From contig CAZZBB010000002.1 of the NCBI GenBank assembly GCA_964652195.1, forward strand, positions 1 to 64,000: a stretch of DNA of 64,000 nucleotides. The letters run 5' to 3'. Shown one piece after another: positions 53,497-62,380 of the stretch. The number at the start of each line of letters is the position of its first letter. The first letter of the stretch is position 1. The position numbers and the translations under genes were made by a program. Below the pieces are notes generated by a model, which saw nothing but the letters and a program-made list of their open reading frames with translations, was not told the DNA's origin and did no database searches. Origin of the DNA: MSPOR6 sp964652195 (GTDB lineage: Bacteria > Poribacteria > WGA-4E > WGA-3G).

Positions 53497-56376
53497 ATGA
53501 AGATATTTCTAATTAGAACACCTATTCTGATTTTATTTGCTATATGTATATGTATTGTATTTACAACAATGAGTTACGGACAGGTAGATCCTGCAGTAAT
53601 TTCTGTGAATCCTGCTGCACTTGAATCCCCAATGATCGGTGAAGAATTAACAATCAGTCTTGATATAACTGGGGGAGTAAATGTTGCTGGATATCAGGTA
53701 ACCGTTAGCTTTGATCCAACTGCTCTCAGATTTATCTCCAGCGAAAATGGAGGTTATCTCCCTGCTGGTGCATTAACAATACCACCATTAGTCAAAGATG
53801 ATTCAGTAACTGTCGCTGCTGTGGCTATAGGTGTATCTACCCCAGAAGAGGAAGGCACCCTTGCCAGAGTAACTTTTGAAGTGGTGTCTGTAAAAGATTC
53901 AAATGTTGTATTGACTAACGTAATACTGTCTGATACAAATAGTGACGAACTACCAATATCAACCGTAGACGCTATGGTTACCGCACCAGATTCTGCTGAA
54001 GTATTCTCAATTGCAGATGTCATCCTCATTTTAGATAGTTCAGGGAGCATGGAATGGAATGCCTTAAATAACTTACAGAAGACTGCTGCGAAGTTCTTTA
54101 TTGATTTAGCGGATCATGAAATTCAAATTGCGCTTGTAGACTCTAAAGTAGAAACTAACACGTATGCAGAACTCACTTTCGCGGATGGAACTGGAAAAGA
54201 ACAACTAAAGAATGCCGTGGATAGAGTTACTTCTGATGGTGATACTGATCTTGCTGCTGGTCTCCAGTTAGGATATGACCTTTTATCTGCATCTTCCACT
54301 CCAGATGCAAGAAAGGCAGCGGTGTTATTAACCGATGGTCAAGATTCGGGACCAAAGACAGCCTCAACTTATGTTCAGAACTATATACTCCAAGGTTGGG
54401 ATGTATATACAATTGGATTAGGTACCGAAGTTGATAGAAATTTACTTGAAAACATAGCACAACTCACTCCAGAGGGTGACTATTTTCCCGCTTCTCTTGA
54501 TAATATGCAGAAGATATATAATGAGATCTTCGCAAGAGTAACGAGGAAGACAATCCTTTTTAACAACATTGGATATATCAATCAGAATCAGCAAATTACG
54601 AAGAAGTTTCTTATTGATTCCTCAGTTGAACAGATGGTCCCTTCAGCGAATTGGCAGGGAAGTACAATAGAATTGATCCTTGTTGACCCCAACGGTTTAG
54701 AGATAACATCGCAAGATGCACTCACGAACCCGAACATAAAATATCAAGATGCTCCTACGTACGCTATCTATTCAGTAGATAATCCTATGCCTGGTGAATG
54801 GGGAATGAAGGCAACAGGTATAGATATTCCACCAGAGGGTGAACAATATAACCTAATAGTTTCTGCAACGTCAGACTTTGTAATCAGTTTCCTGAGTTTT
54901 GAACCGAGTTATCTTATTGGAGACCGAGTGCGTATTGGATTACGTGCCAGAACTAAAACTGTCCAAAGTACTGAACCGGTATTAGGAGCACATGCTTCTG
55001 TTGAAATTGTTCGTCCGGATGGTCGTATAGATTCACTTGCTTTGTTTGATACAGCAGCAAACGGTGTTTATGTAAACGAGTACTTCAGAGTAGATATAGA
55101 GGGGACATATCTCATCCGTGCGACAGTAGATAACGGTTTTACTCGTGAAATACAAGAGCAAATTGTGGTTGGTGACATTTCTGATATTTTCATTGATGGG
55201 AGCACATTGACTCCCGCTGCTCGTACGACGCTTGACGCATCCCCAAGTGTTATCAGTGCAGTTATTTCAGGTCCAGCAATTCAAATTAATAGCAATACAA
55301 TTGAGCTACAAGTTGATGGAACAACTGTCACCCATGGGTATGATACGGTTAATCAAGAGGTGTTATACCGCCCCCCTGGTCTATCTCCGGGTGAACACAC
55401 TGTAAAACTGAGTGTTAACAATGAACTTGAGACGACATGGACTTTCAATATTGGGTTTACTGAATGGCGTTTTGAATTGTTTCTTGATCCTGGACTCAAT
55501 GTAGTCTCCTTACCTTTAAAACCGAGAGACCTTCACACTGCTAAATCCTTCAGCGAGTTGCTGGATGCAACACTTGTTGTGAGATACGATTCAACAACCC
55601 AAACTTACATTGCCTATGTAGCTACAAATGACACAGATGAGGGTTTCACGATTGAAGGTGGTCGCGGATATATAGTCAATACCCCTGAGCCAACGACAGT
55701 TGATTTCATTGGTACAGCCTGGTCAAACCAACCGTCAAGTGCAACCGCTCCAAATTATACTACAGAGACAACCACTTGGGCATTTGCTATTAATAGTAAT
55801 TTACAAATGATGGAACCAGATAAACAATACACACTTGCAGCGAAAAACCTTCGTACTGGTGCAGTAGTCAACGAAAACATATCAACTGATGGTAGAAGTT
55901 CCACAGCGGTATGGGTAGATATGAACCGTAATAATGTCGTTCAATCGGGTGATATGATTGAATTCACTATAAGTGATTCAACAGGAAATATCATTTCTGG
56001 TCCGTTCCATCAACCGGTCACTAATTTAGATATTCGTAATGCATATATGTTCGTTCAGATGACGGTAGGCGATATTCGTCCGAGCCACACACTTCTCGGT
56101 CAGAACTACCCAAATCCATTTAACCCAGAAACCTGGATTCCATATCAGATAAGTAATCCAACTGAGGTATCGATCCTGATTTATGACCACACAGGGCATA
56201 TAGTAAAAATACTGGAACTTGGTATGAAGCCAGTCGGTATCTATGTGGATCGTTCACAGGCTGCATATTGGGATGGAACAAATGACAGTGGTGAATCCGT
56301 AGCAAGCGGCCTGTATTTCTATTCACTACAGACGCGAGAACTGAATGTTACAAGACGAATGGTTATCCTCAAGTAA
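53497..56376 (+). CDS. Secreted cohesin-like/vWA protein with FlgD-type C-terminal sorting domain
   Basis: 959 residues from ATG 53497 (GGAG upstream). Signal peptide to about SYGQ (28-29). A cohesin-like or related beta-sandwich domain follows (about 30-155; VAGYQVTVSFDPTALRFIS). The vWA domain starts at about 175 with a complete MIDAS D180-S-S-G-S184, a DGDTDLAAGL Thr site and LLTDGQDSG. Further Ig-like segments lead to a C-terminal domain, NYPNPFNPETWIPYQ to VASGLYFYSLQTRELN, that matches FlgD/T9SS-type sorting modules common in Poribacteria-like proteins. Likely cell-surface adhesion or matrix component. Confidence 0.85.
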   Translation: MKIFLIRTPILILFAICICIVFTTMSYGQVDPAVISVNPAALESPMIGEELTISLDITGGVNVAGYQVTVSFDPTALRFISSENGGYLPAGALTIPPLVKDDSVTVAAVAIGVSTPEEEGTLARVTFEVVSVKDSNVVLTNVILSDTNSDELPISTVDAMVTAPDSAEVFSIADVILILDSSGSMEWNALNNLQKTAAKFFIDLADHEIQIALVDSKVETNTYAELTFADGTGKEQLKNAVDRVTSDGDTDLAAGLQLGYDLLSASSTPDARKAAVLLTDGQDSGPKTASTYVQNYILQGWDVYTIGLGTEVDRNLLENIAQLTPEGDYFPASLDNMQKIYNEIFARVTRKTILFNNIGYINQNQQITKKFLIDSSVEQMVPSANWQGSTIELILVDPNGLEITSQDALTNPNIKYQDAPTYAIYSVDNPMPGEWGMKATGIDIPPEGEQYNLIVSATSDFVISFLSFEPSYLIGDRVRIGLRARTKTVQSTEPVLGAHASVEIVRPDGRIDSLALFDTAANGVYVNEYFRVDIEGTYLIRATVDNGFTREIQEQIVVGDISDIFIDGSTLTPAARTTLDASPSVISAVISGPAIQINSNTIELQVDGTTVTHGYDTVNQEVLYRPPGLSPGEHTVKLSVNNELETTWTFNIGFTEWRFELFLDPGLNVVSLPLKPRDLHTAKSFSELLDATLVVRYDSTTQTYIAYVATNDTDEGFTIEGGRGYIVNTPEPTTVDFIGTAWSNQPSSATAPNYTTETTTWAFAINSNLQMMEPDKQYTLAAKNLRTGAVVNENISTDGRSSTAVWVDMNRNNVVQSGDMIEFTISDSTGNIISGPFHQPVTNLDIRNAYMFVQMTVGDIRPSHTLLGQNYPNPFNPETWIPYQISNPTEVSILIYDHTGHIVKILELGMKPVGIYVDRSQAAYWDGTNDSGESVASGLYFYSLQTRELNVTRRMVILK

Positions 56377-56550
56377 TCTTTATTGGATGTGTAGCGTTAA
56401 GTTATATGTGTAGGAACTATATAATATCTTTTAACCTTATACTTAACGTGAGCTTGATGTAAGATAAACTAAGTTTTCAACTCCTTAGAATCTTGAATTA
56501 TTTATCTTTATGGTTTATAATTCACATAAATTATAATAGAAGGATCTGTT

Positions 56551-57291
56551 ATGGGAATTACTGATAAAGAGAAAGAGTTTTATGAATCAAATGGATATCT
56601 ATTGAAAAAAGGTCTTGTGTCTGCAGAGGATATAGAGAGTATTCTTGTAGAAATTGACGATATCCATAATCGTATGGCAGAAAATCCTACTGAAGGTATA
56701 GGAATCTCGTGGGAAGTATACGAAGATGATCCTGATCATCCCCCTCTTATAAAGCAACTAATGCATAGTGAAGTAGTTAGTCCCACACTCAACAAACTAC
56801 TCAGATCTGATGATGTTCTCGATGTTTTAGAGGGAATGATGGGACCTGACATATCGTTATATCACAGTAAGTTGCTTCCGAAGGCAGGTGGTGATGGTAC
56901 GGCGATTCCATGGCATCAGGACTATGCTTATTGGAAGAATGATAACAACAAACCCGTCATGATAAATTGTCAGTTAGCAATTAGTGAGGCAAACCTTGAG
57001 AACGGTTGTATCCAGTTTGTTCCCGGTAGCCACAACTGGGGTTTGCAAGAACACGAACGAAAACAACAGACCTTCGGTGTGTTTCTTCCCGGTCACTATC
57101 AGGAACGTGAAGACGCAGTTGCTGTTGAAATGAAACCCGGTGATGGTGTCTTTTTTAATGCACTCATAATACATGGGTCGGCACCGAATCTATCCAAGAA
57201 AGATAGATTGATGAATACCTTTGCCTATAATGTAACTGGTAACGGTACATCTCAATCTCGTGAAGTGTTACGCGGCAAGGAGCTGAGTTAA
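56551..57291 (+). CDS. PhyH-family Fe(II)/2-oxoglutarate dioxygenase
   Basis: 246 residues. H122-Q-D124 in IPWHQDYAYWKN binds iron; ENGCIQFVPGSHNW is the PhyH signature, and GVFFNALIIHGSAPNLSKKDR gives the distal His with a basic residue for 2-oxoglutarate. AAGGAT lies before the ATG. It ends three bases before a lipoprotein gene and is probably cotranscribed with it and the MetE-like gene. Confidence 0.87.
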   Translation: MGITDKEKEFYESNGYLLKKGLVSAEDIESILVEIDDIHNRMAENPTEGIGISWEVYEDDPDHPPLIKQLMHSEVVSPTLNKLLRSDDVLDVLEGMMGPDISLYHSKLLPKAGGDGTAIPWHQDYAYWKNDNNKPVMINCQLAISEANLENGCIQFVPGSHNWGLQEHERKQQTFGVFLPGHYQEREDAVAVEMKPGDGVFFNALIIHGSAPNLSKKDRLMNTFAYNVTGNGTSQSREVLRGKELS

Positions 57292-57293
57292 AG

Positions 57294-58301
57294 ATGAAGA
57301 ACGGTTGTATTCGTATCTTACTCTTAATTATGTTAATTGGACTAATCACTGGTTGTGGTGAAGATCGACCGGAAAATATTAACTTTGCGCCAGTTATATC
57401 TGTCTTTGCAGCCGAATCTGAGATAGTTCCACCGGGTGGAAAGGTAGTAATTCACTTAGAAGCTGTTGACCTTGAGAATGATACATTAACATATGAGTGG
57501 TTAGCGGATTATGGTAAGATTGAAGGAGATGCATCTGGTGCGACTTGGACTGCCCCTGAAACAGAACGTAAGTATCAAGTTCAAGTAACAGTAAGTGATG
57601 GTGAAAAGACTACAACAAGTTCACTTGATATTCAGGTGTGGAGAATACGACCAGGGGATTATTATCCTTTATCTGTTGGAAATATCTGGCGTTACAGAGA
57701 CGATGCTGGAACTCAAATCATCTTTGAAATTGTTGATACAATACAGATCCAATTGGCAGGTGGAAAAACAGTTGAGAGTTATGTTCTGCAAAAATCGAGT
57801 TCAGGAGAAGGTTTAGAGAACATTGTCAACTATTCCTATTTGGGTTTTGATACGGATGGTGATGGTGAAGTATCCGGTATCCTTCAACATGCCCAAAATA
57901 CAAAATCTGGTACAGAAGACACGATAATGTTCACACCGTTCATTCCATTATACCAATTTCCACTCATTACTGGAGAAAAATGGGAAGTATATTTTGAAGC
58001 TGGAATAGTTCCAGAACTCTTTCCGATTGGTGGAGGTGTGGATGCCTTTGAAGTCCTCTCTGAAGAAACGGTTTCTGTTCCAGCAGGCACATTTGATAGT
58101 GCCTTCTTAGTACAAGAGACATTTCAATGGGGATTCGATATTGGTGGTAATCAAGATTTTCCATTAGACCTAACTGTTGTTCAAAAATGGCTTGCCCCTA
58201 ATGTAGGGATAATTAAATTTACACAATCACAAACTCGTGGGGAAGTGAAAGTAGAGTCTGTCTTTGAGCTTGAATCCTATGAGTTAAATCAATCTAATTA
58301 G
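57294..58301 (+). CDS. Lipoprotein with a PKD/Ig-like domain
   Basis: 335 residues. The leader MKNGCIRILLLIMLIGLITG ends at C21 (LITGC), a clear lipobox. Residues about 30-115 form a PKD/Ig-like sandwich (LTYEWLADYGKIEGDASGAT, YQVQVTVSDGEK). The C-terminal 200 residues are beta-rich with PLSVGNIWRYRDDAG, a pattern I have seen in poorly described lipoproteins. Two bases separate it from the PhyH stop, with AAGGAG inside that gene. Function unknown. Confidence 0.7.
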   Translation: MKNGCIRILLLIMLIGLITGCGEDRPENINFAPVISVFAAESEIVPPGGKVVIHLEAVDLENDTLTYEWLADYGKIEGDASGATWTAPETERKYQVQVTVSDGEKTTTSSLDIQVWRIRPGDYYPLSVGNIWRYRDDAGTQIIFEIVDTIQIQLAGGKTVESYVLQKSSSGEGLENIVNYSYLGFDTDGDGEVSGILQHAQNTKSGTEDTIMFTPFIPLYQFPLITGEKWEVYFEAGIVPELFPIGGGVDAFEVLSEETVSVPAGTFDSAFLVQETFQWGFDIGGNQDFPLDLTVVQKWLAPNVGIIKFTQSQTRGEVKVESVFELESYELNQSN

Positions 58302-58315
58302 AGGGTATTGTATTG

Positions 58316-59329
58316 ATGGGAGCAGACCGATCTAAAATCTTAACAACGACTGTGGGTTCGTATCCTGTTCCTGCATGGCTTCAGGCAACACCCACAGAAC
58401 AGTCATTGATAGATGCTACCCGTGTTGTAGTAGATATTCAACGACAAAAGGGTATTGACCTACCCACCGATGGAGAACTCTATCGGTTCGATGTGAATCA
58501 TCCTGAAACTAACGGGATGATTGATTATTTTATAAGACCTTTATCAGGAATAAGATCAGAAGTTGGTCGACAAGATTGGAATGAGTTTAGACAGATGCAT
58601 ACGATGTCCTTCCGTGCGAAACCGGCTGGTGTGGTGGAGGATGAAATAGGTGAAGGAACGTTAAATCTTGTGTCAGATTGTGCACGTGCTGTGGGAGTTG
58701 CTGGTAGAAATCTGAAGTTTACTGTTACCAGTCCATATATGCTTGCTCGGACTCTACTTGATAATTATTATGAGGATTTTGACAATTTACTCTTTTCTTT
58801 ATCAGAAGTATTAGCTGCCCAGGTGAAAGAGGTTGATTGTGAATGCATTCAAATTGATGAGGCAAATATTCCCGGCAACCCAAAAGATGGTCCTCGTGCA
58901 GCGAAGGCAATTAATATGCTTCTTGATGCATTTGATGGGAAGAAGGCAGTTCATTTTTGCTTCGGAAATTATGGTGGTCAGGTCATTCAGAAGGGTAGTT
59001 GGGAAGCACTTATCGATTTTCTGAATTCACTACGGTGTGATCATCTTGTATTAGAGTTAGCCCATCGTCCTGATGCCGATCTTGAAGCACTTAAAGGTGT
59101 AACCTCGGATATTACACTTGGTATTGGTGTGATTGATGTGAAGGTGAATCCGATAGAAACACCTGATGATGTTGCTGCGAGTATAGAAAAGGCGGAGAAG
59201 GTGCTGGGATCTGGTAGAGTCGGTTGGATACATCCTGATTGTGGATTCTGGATGCTTCAACGTTCTGTTGTTGATCAGAAAATAGAATCTCTTGTTAAAG
59301 GTAGGGATAAATACCTTGGCATAGATTAG
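58316..59329 (+). CDS. MetE-like cobalamin-independent methyltransferase family protein
   Basis: 337 residues of the UROD/MetE-C fold: ILTTTVGSYPVP at the start, QIDEANIPGN in the middle, HFCFGNYGG and GWIHPDCGFWML at the end. Zinc ligands His and Cys (HFC), a Glu/Asp region and Cys (PDCGFW) are present. MetE transfers a methyl group from folate to homocysteine, but this single-domain length (MetE has two halves, about 750) points to a related methyltransferase whose donor or acceptor is unknown. TTG three bases earlier is an alternative start. Confidence 0.82.
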   Translation: MGADRSKILTTTVGSYPVPAWLQATPTEQSLIDATRVVVDIQRQKGIDLPTDGELYRFDVNHPETNGMIDYFIRPLSGIRSEVGRQDWNEFRQMHTMSFRAKPAGVVEDEIGEGTLNLVSDCARAVGVAGRNLKFTVTSPYMLARTLLDNYYEDFDNLLFSLSEVLAAQVKEVDCECIQIDEANIPGNPKDGPRAAKAINMLLDAFDGKKAVHFCFGNYGGQVIQKGSWEALIDFLNSLRCDHLVLELAHRPDADLEALKGVTSDITLGIGVIDVKVNPIETPDDVAASIEKAEKVLGSGRVGWIHPDCGFWMLQRSVVDQKIESLVKGRDKYLGID

Positions 59330-59360
59330 TAGAGTTTCTCATAGATACCTATAATTGCTG

Positions 59361-59392
59361 TAGGTGGTGTGTGTTGTATCACATACCACCTA
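59361..59392 (+). terminator. Rho-independent terminator
   Basis: TAGGTGGTGTGTG (59361-59373) pairs with CACATACCACCTA (59380-59392), 12 of 13 positions, followed by TTTTATTA. It closes the PhyH-lipoprotein-MetE-like unit. Confidence 0.78.
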
Positions 59393-59551
59393 TTTTATTA
59401 GTAATCCGAAAGATTCGGTTTTAATCCTTGTGTGTATTGGTAGGCATCATGAGATTACCGTAATCTAACAGTTTGCATTAACTGACAAATTGTCATTCAA
59501 CATGTGTAAGACGGCAGTTATGATTAATTAGAAAAGTAGATAGATATCAGT

Positions 59552-59800
59552 ATGAAAAAGTATCAGAAAATAGCGGGAATTGCAGGAATCATCGGGTTAA
59601 TTCTTGGGATAACAATTCCAAGTATTGGTATACTTATATACAATTGGAATTGTCCGTTTGGAGACAGCATTCTACAAAAAATTTGTTTTCTGGTTGTTAG
59701 TGGATTTGGAAGTGCGGTTGTATTTGGAAACCTTGTTGGAATTTTATTAATTGGAATATTAAGATTATATTCTTATTTTCAACAGAAAAATGGAGGTTAG
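59552..59800 (+). CDS. Small two-segment membrane protein
   Basis: 82 residues with two hydrophobic stretches (IAGIAGIIGLILGITIPSIG and FLVVSGFGSAVVFGNLVGIL) separated by a short loop with a Cys on each side. No family recognised. It ends one base before the TauE start and is therefore probably cotranscribed with it. The ribosome site is weak. Confidence 0.5.
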   Translation: MKKYQKIAGIAGIIGLILGITIPSIGILIYNWNCPFGDSILQKICFLVVSGFGSAVVFGNLVGILLIGILRLYSYFQQKNGG

Positions 59801-59801
59801 A

Positions 59802-60626
59802 ATGGGAATAGAGATACTTAATCTGGATTTAATGTATATTCTTCTGCTTATGGGAGTTGGTATTTGTGCTGGGTTTGTTAACACAGTTGCTTTTGGAGGT
59901 TCATTGCTAACCCTTCCTGCCTTAGTTTTCGTCATGGAGGCTATCCCAAGTCTATCTTCAGGAGCTCATGTAACTAACATTGCTAATGGAACAAATAGGA
60001 TTGCTATCTTTTTCCAAAATTTCAGTGCTATCTTTGGGTTTCGTAGCAAAGGTGTGTCGAACTTCCGACATGCCATCTCCTTAACTATCCCCGCCGTAAT
60101 AGGTGCGTCTATTGGTGCTTTTATAGGAACTGAAATCCCAGATAGAGCATTTAAACCAATCCTTGCTGTGGTTATGGTTACAATGCTTCTATTAGCTTTG
60201 TTTAACCCGACTGAACTATTGCAAAAGAAAGTAAATCCGAGTGGTGCTCAACATAAGATAATCACTGCAATTGCACTCTTTTTCGTCGGCATTTATGGTG
60301 GATTCATTCAGGCAGGTGTGGGTCTATTAGTTATTGCTACGTTACGGATTCTTGATGGTGGTGATCTTGTAATTACGAATGCACATAAGGTATTTATAAT
60401 CTTTTTCTATACGATAATTGCGCTTGGAATCTTTATCAGTAAGGGACAAGTGAATTGGGTGTTAGGTATTTCACTTGCAATCGGAAATGCTACAGGTGCG
60501 TGGATTGGTAGTAATTTTGCTGTGAAGATGGGAGATAAGTGGATCAAAGTGGTTCTAATAATAGCAGTTATCGGTTCTGTGACGAAATTGTTGTATGATA
60601 CCCTTAAAGTATATGGGGTAGTATAA
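59802..60626 (+). CDS. TauE/SafE family membrane transporter
   Basis: 274 residues from ATG 59802 with GGAGG upstream, itself lying in the end of the preceding gene. About eight hydrophobic segments. GFVNTVAFGGSLLTLPALVF and GGFIQAGVGLLVIA are the duplicated family motifs. TauE/SafE proteins export sulfite or sulfoacetate and related anions. With sulfatases nearby, sulfite or sulfate export is a tempting but unproved role. Confidence 0.85.
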   Translation: MGIEILNLDLMYILLLMGVGICAGFVNTVAFGGSLLTLPALVFVMEAIPSLSSGAHVTNIANGTNRIAIFFQNFSAIFGFRSKGVSNFRHAISLTIPAVIGASIGAFIGTEIPDRAFKPILAVVMVTMLLLALFNPTELLQKKVNPSGAQHKIITAIALFFVGIYGGFIQAGVGLLVIATLRILDGGDLVITNAHKVFIIFFYTIIALGIFISKGQVNWVLGISLAIGNATGAWIGSNFAVKMGDKWIKVVLIIAVIGSVTKLLYDTLKVYGVV

Positions 60627-60693
60627 AACAACGGCGGGTAAATTGGAAGGATGGAAGAATGAATGGGAATGATTGGAGGCTTAGATAGTAGTC

Positions 60694-61293
60694 TTATTTT
60701 GGGATATTGAAACTTTCCAAACGACGGTTGATTAATTCTTCTGTTGTTATCTTAGATAATTCTTGTAATAGTGTGAGTATTTCCATCTGGAGGTCTTCTT
60801 GTTTATGGATGATTTTCAGATGGTCTTGTTTTAACATCAATAGTTCTGAAGGTTTTTGTTTACTCGGTACAACTATAACTAAACCATCTACCGATTCATA
60901 TTCTTCTAAGTTATTCATCCAAACGTAGTCTTCATCAAAAACTGAAATGATAGGGTTTGGAAATCTAAGTATTTCTGTTTGTATATCGCTGATAACTGTA
61001 CCAAATGCCAATGAGGTATTATATAACTTTGTGGCAGATTGAAGGATTGGTAAATTCCAGAATGTGGCAGGTAAATTAAGACGTTGTGCAAGTTTTATTA
61101 ATCTATTCAATCGTCTCCAATCATGTGTTTCTTCAAGACTTTGTGTGTTTCCATGGACTAATAGAATCTTCTGATTAAGCAGTTTAGCTAAGCCGGCGAA
61201 TTCAAAGTTTCCTTCTCCTCCTGCTCTGTCCCCGTATAGTTGTATAGTTTTTGTAAATTGATTGTGATTATAATTAAAATTAAGTGAAGACAT
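60694..61293 (-). CDS. Divergent AccA-like (carboxyltransferase/crotonase-fold) protein
   Basis: 199 residues. DRAGGEGNFEFAGLAKLLNQ, RRLNRLIKLAQRLNLPATFW and IQTEILRFPNPIISVFD fall in the order of the alpha carboxyltransferase subunit of acetyl-CoA carboxylase (GDRAxxDDxAIVGGLA, RKALRLMxLAExFxLP, and the following helix). The central motif with the substrate-binding Gly/Ala turns is not conserved (NLPILQSATKLYN), so catalysis is doubtful. No ribosome site is seen. It may be a decayed or repurposed AccA relative. Confidence 0.5.
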   Translation of the reverse strand: MSSLNFNYNHNQFTKTIQLYGDRAGGEGNFEFAGLAKLLNQKILLVHGNTQSLEETHDWRRLNRLIKLAQRLNLPATFWNLPILQSATKLYNTSLAFGTVISDIQTEILRFPNPIISVFDEDYVWMNNLEEYESVDGLVIVVPSKQKPSELLMLKQDHLKIIHKQEDLQMEILTLLQELSKITTEELINRRLESFNIPK

Positions 61294-61338
61294 TTTATAT
61301 TACACTATCTCTGGTAATTAAAGTCTCATTAATAAATT

Positions 61339-61435
61339 CTCTTTAATGTAGCACAAACTTCCAGTTTATGTAGTATTTCAAGACATAAATATCACATAAT
61401 CATGGGAGAATCATTTATAGAAATGGTATTACTAT
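61339..61435. repeat. Dispersed hairpin repeat, copy 2
   Basis: Matches 17394-17441 at 42 of 48 positions, with weaker similarity to 61435. Core palindrome ACAAACTTCCAGTTTATGT. Downstream of the LysM gene on the minus strand. Confidence 0.7.
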
Positions 61436-61474
61436 AAAAAAAGCAGGGAGGTGTAATTATCTGCACCTCCCTGC
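61434..61474 (-). terminator. Strong rho-independent terminator
   Basis: GCAGGGAGGTG (61443-61453) pairs with CACCTCCCTGC (61464-61474); on the minus strand it is followed by TTTTTTT. It ends the LysM-PorV transcription unit. Confidence 0.85.
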
Positions 61475-61496
61475 CTGAATGACCCAATGAATTGAA

Positions 61497-62360
61497 TTAT
61501 TCCCCGCTTCGACCACCGATTGAATTAAGAACAAACCAACCGATTCCAGCGACAGCAGTCGTTATGAATACCAGAGTACGTTTTCCTGAAGATACCTCTT
61601 CATGTATACCTTTTGCATTCTTAATCATCATCTGTAATTCACTGATGGCCTTTTGATTCGTCTCAATTTTCATCAGAACAGATTTTAAACTTGCTTCAAA
61701 ATTTCCAATAGAATCTTGAGTTGCCTTCAGATCCTTTTGAAGTGCTCCTAACATTTCATTAGAAGAATCAAGATGTCCATGTAAGTCTTCTAACTGTTTT
61801 AGAATTGCATTCTTAGCATTTCTAACAGCTTTTTTGACATCAGCGGTTGCTTCATCACCTGACTTCTTGACAGCATCAACGACTTTATCCTGTGATTTTA
61901 GGCTGTTTTCTAATGCTTTAATTTGAGCTTGAAGTTTAGCAGTGCTTCCCTTCATAGCTTCAATATCAGCCATCAATTTTTCACGTTTTGCCTCAGATTC
62001 TTCAAGTTCTGCACGGAGTTTATCTAATTCTTCCTTTTGAATCTTTACGACATCTTCGGCTTCATCAACAATATCCTTAGCCATAGATATTGGAATACGT
62101 AAGCTCTCACCTGGATAAATCAGATGAGGATTGGTGAAGTCATTATACTTTTTCAATTCTGGCCATTTGGTAGGATCTTTCAAGTGTTCTTGACAGAGAT
62201 CCCAGAGTGTATCACCCTTAACAATAGTGATTAACTTGGTTTCTTCATCTGTCTCCTTAGGAGTAATCCGTGCGGAGGCAGATAAGACATAAACACCAGT
62301 CAGAGCAACACAGATATAGAGAACCAGTGTTAATTTTAAAGTGTTTTTAATCATAGTCAT
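61497..62360 (-). CDS. LysM-domain, coiled-coil envelope protein
   Basis: 287 residues. Signal peptide or anchor (LTLVLYICVALTGVYVLSAS), LysM at about 43-92 (TIVKGDTLWDLCQEHLKDPT, PHLIYPGESLRIP), a long coiled coil (about 95-265) with alternating Glu/Lys and Leu, and a C-terminal hydrophobic segment (VFITTAVAGIGWFVLNSIGG) . LysM binds peptidoglycan; the coiled coil may span the periplasm. AGAGGAG precedes the ATG. It follows the PorV-like gene by 20 bases and is cotranscribed. Confidence 0.8.
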   Translation of the reverse strand: MTMIKNTLKLTLVLYICVALTGVYVLSASARITPKETDEETKLITIVKGDTLWDLCQEHLKDPTKWPELKKYNDFTNPHLIYPGESLRIPISMAKDIVDEAEDVVKIQKEELDKLRAELEESEAKREKLMADIEAMKGSTAKLQAQIKALENSLKSQDKVVDAVKKSGDEATADVKKAVRNAKNAILKQLEDLHGHLDSSNEMLGALQKDLKATQDSIGNFEASLKSVLMKIETNQKAISELQMMIKNAKGIHEEVSSGKRTLVFITTAVAGIGWFVLNSIGGRSGE

Positions 62361-62380
62361 CAGTATTCTCCTCTTTGGTG

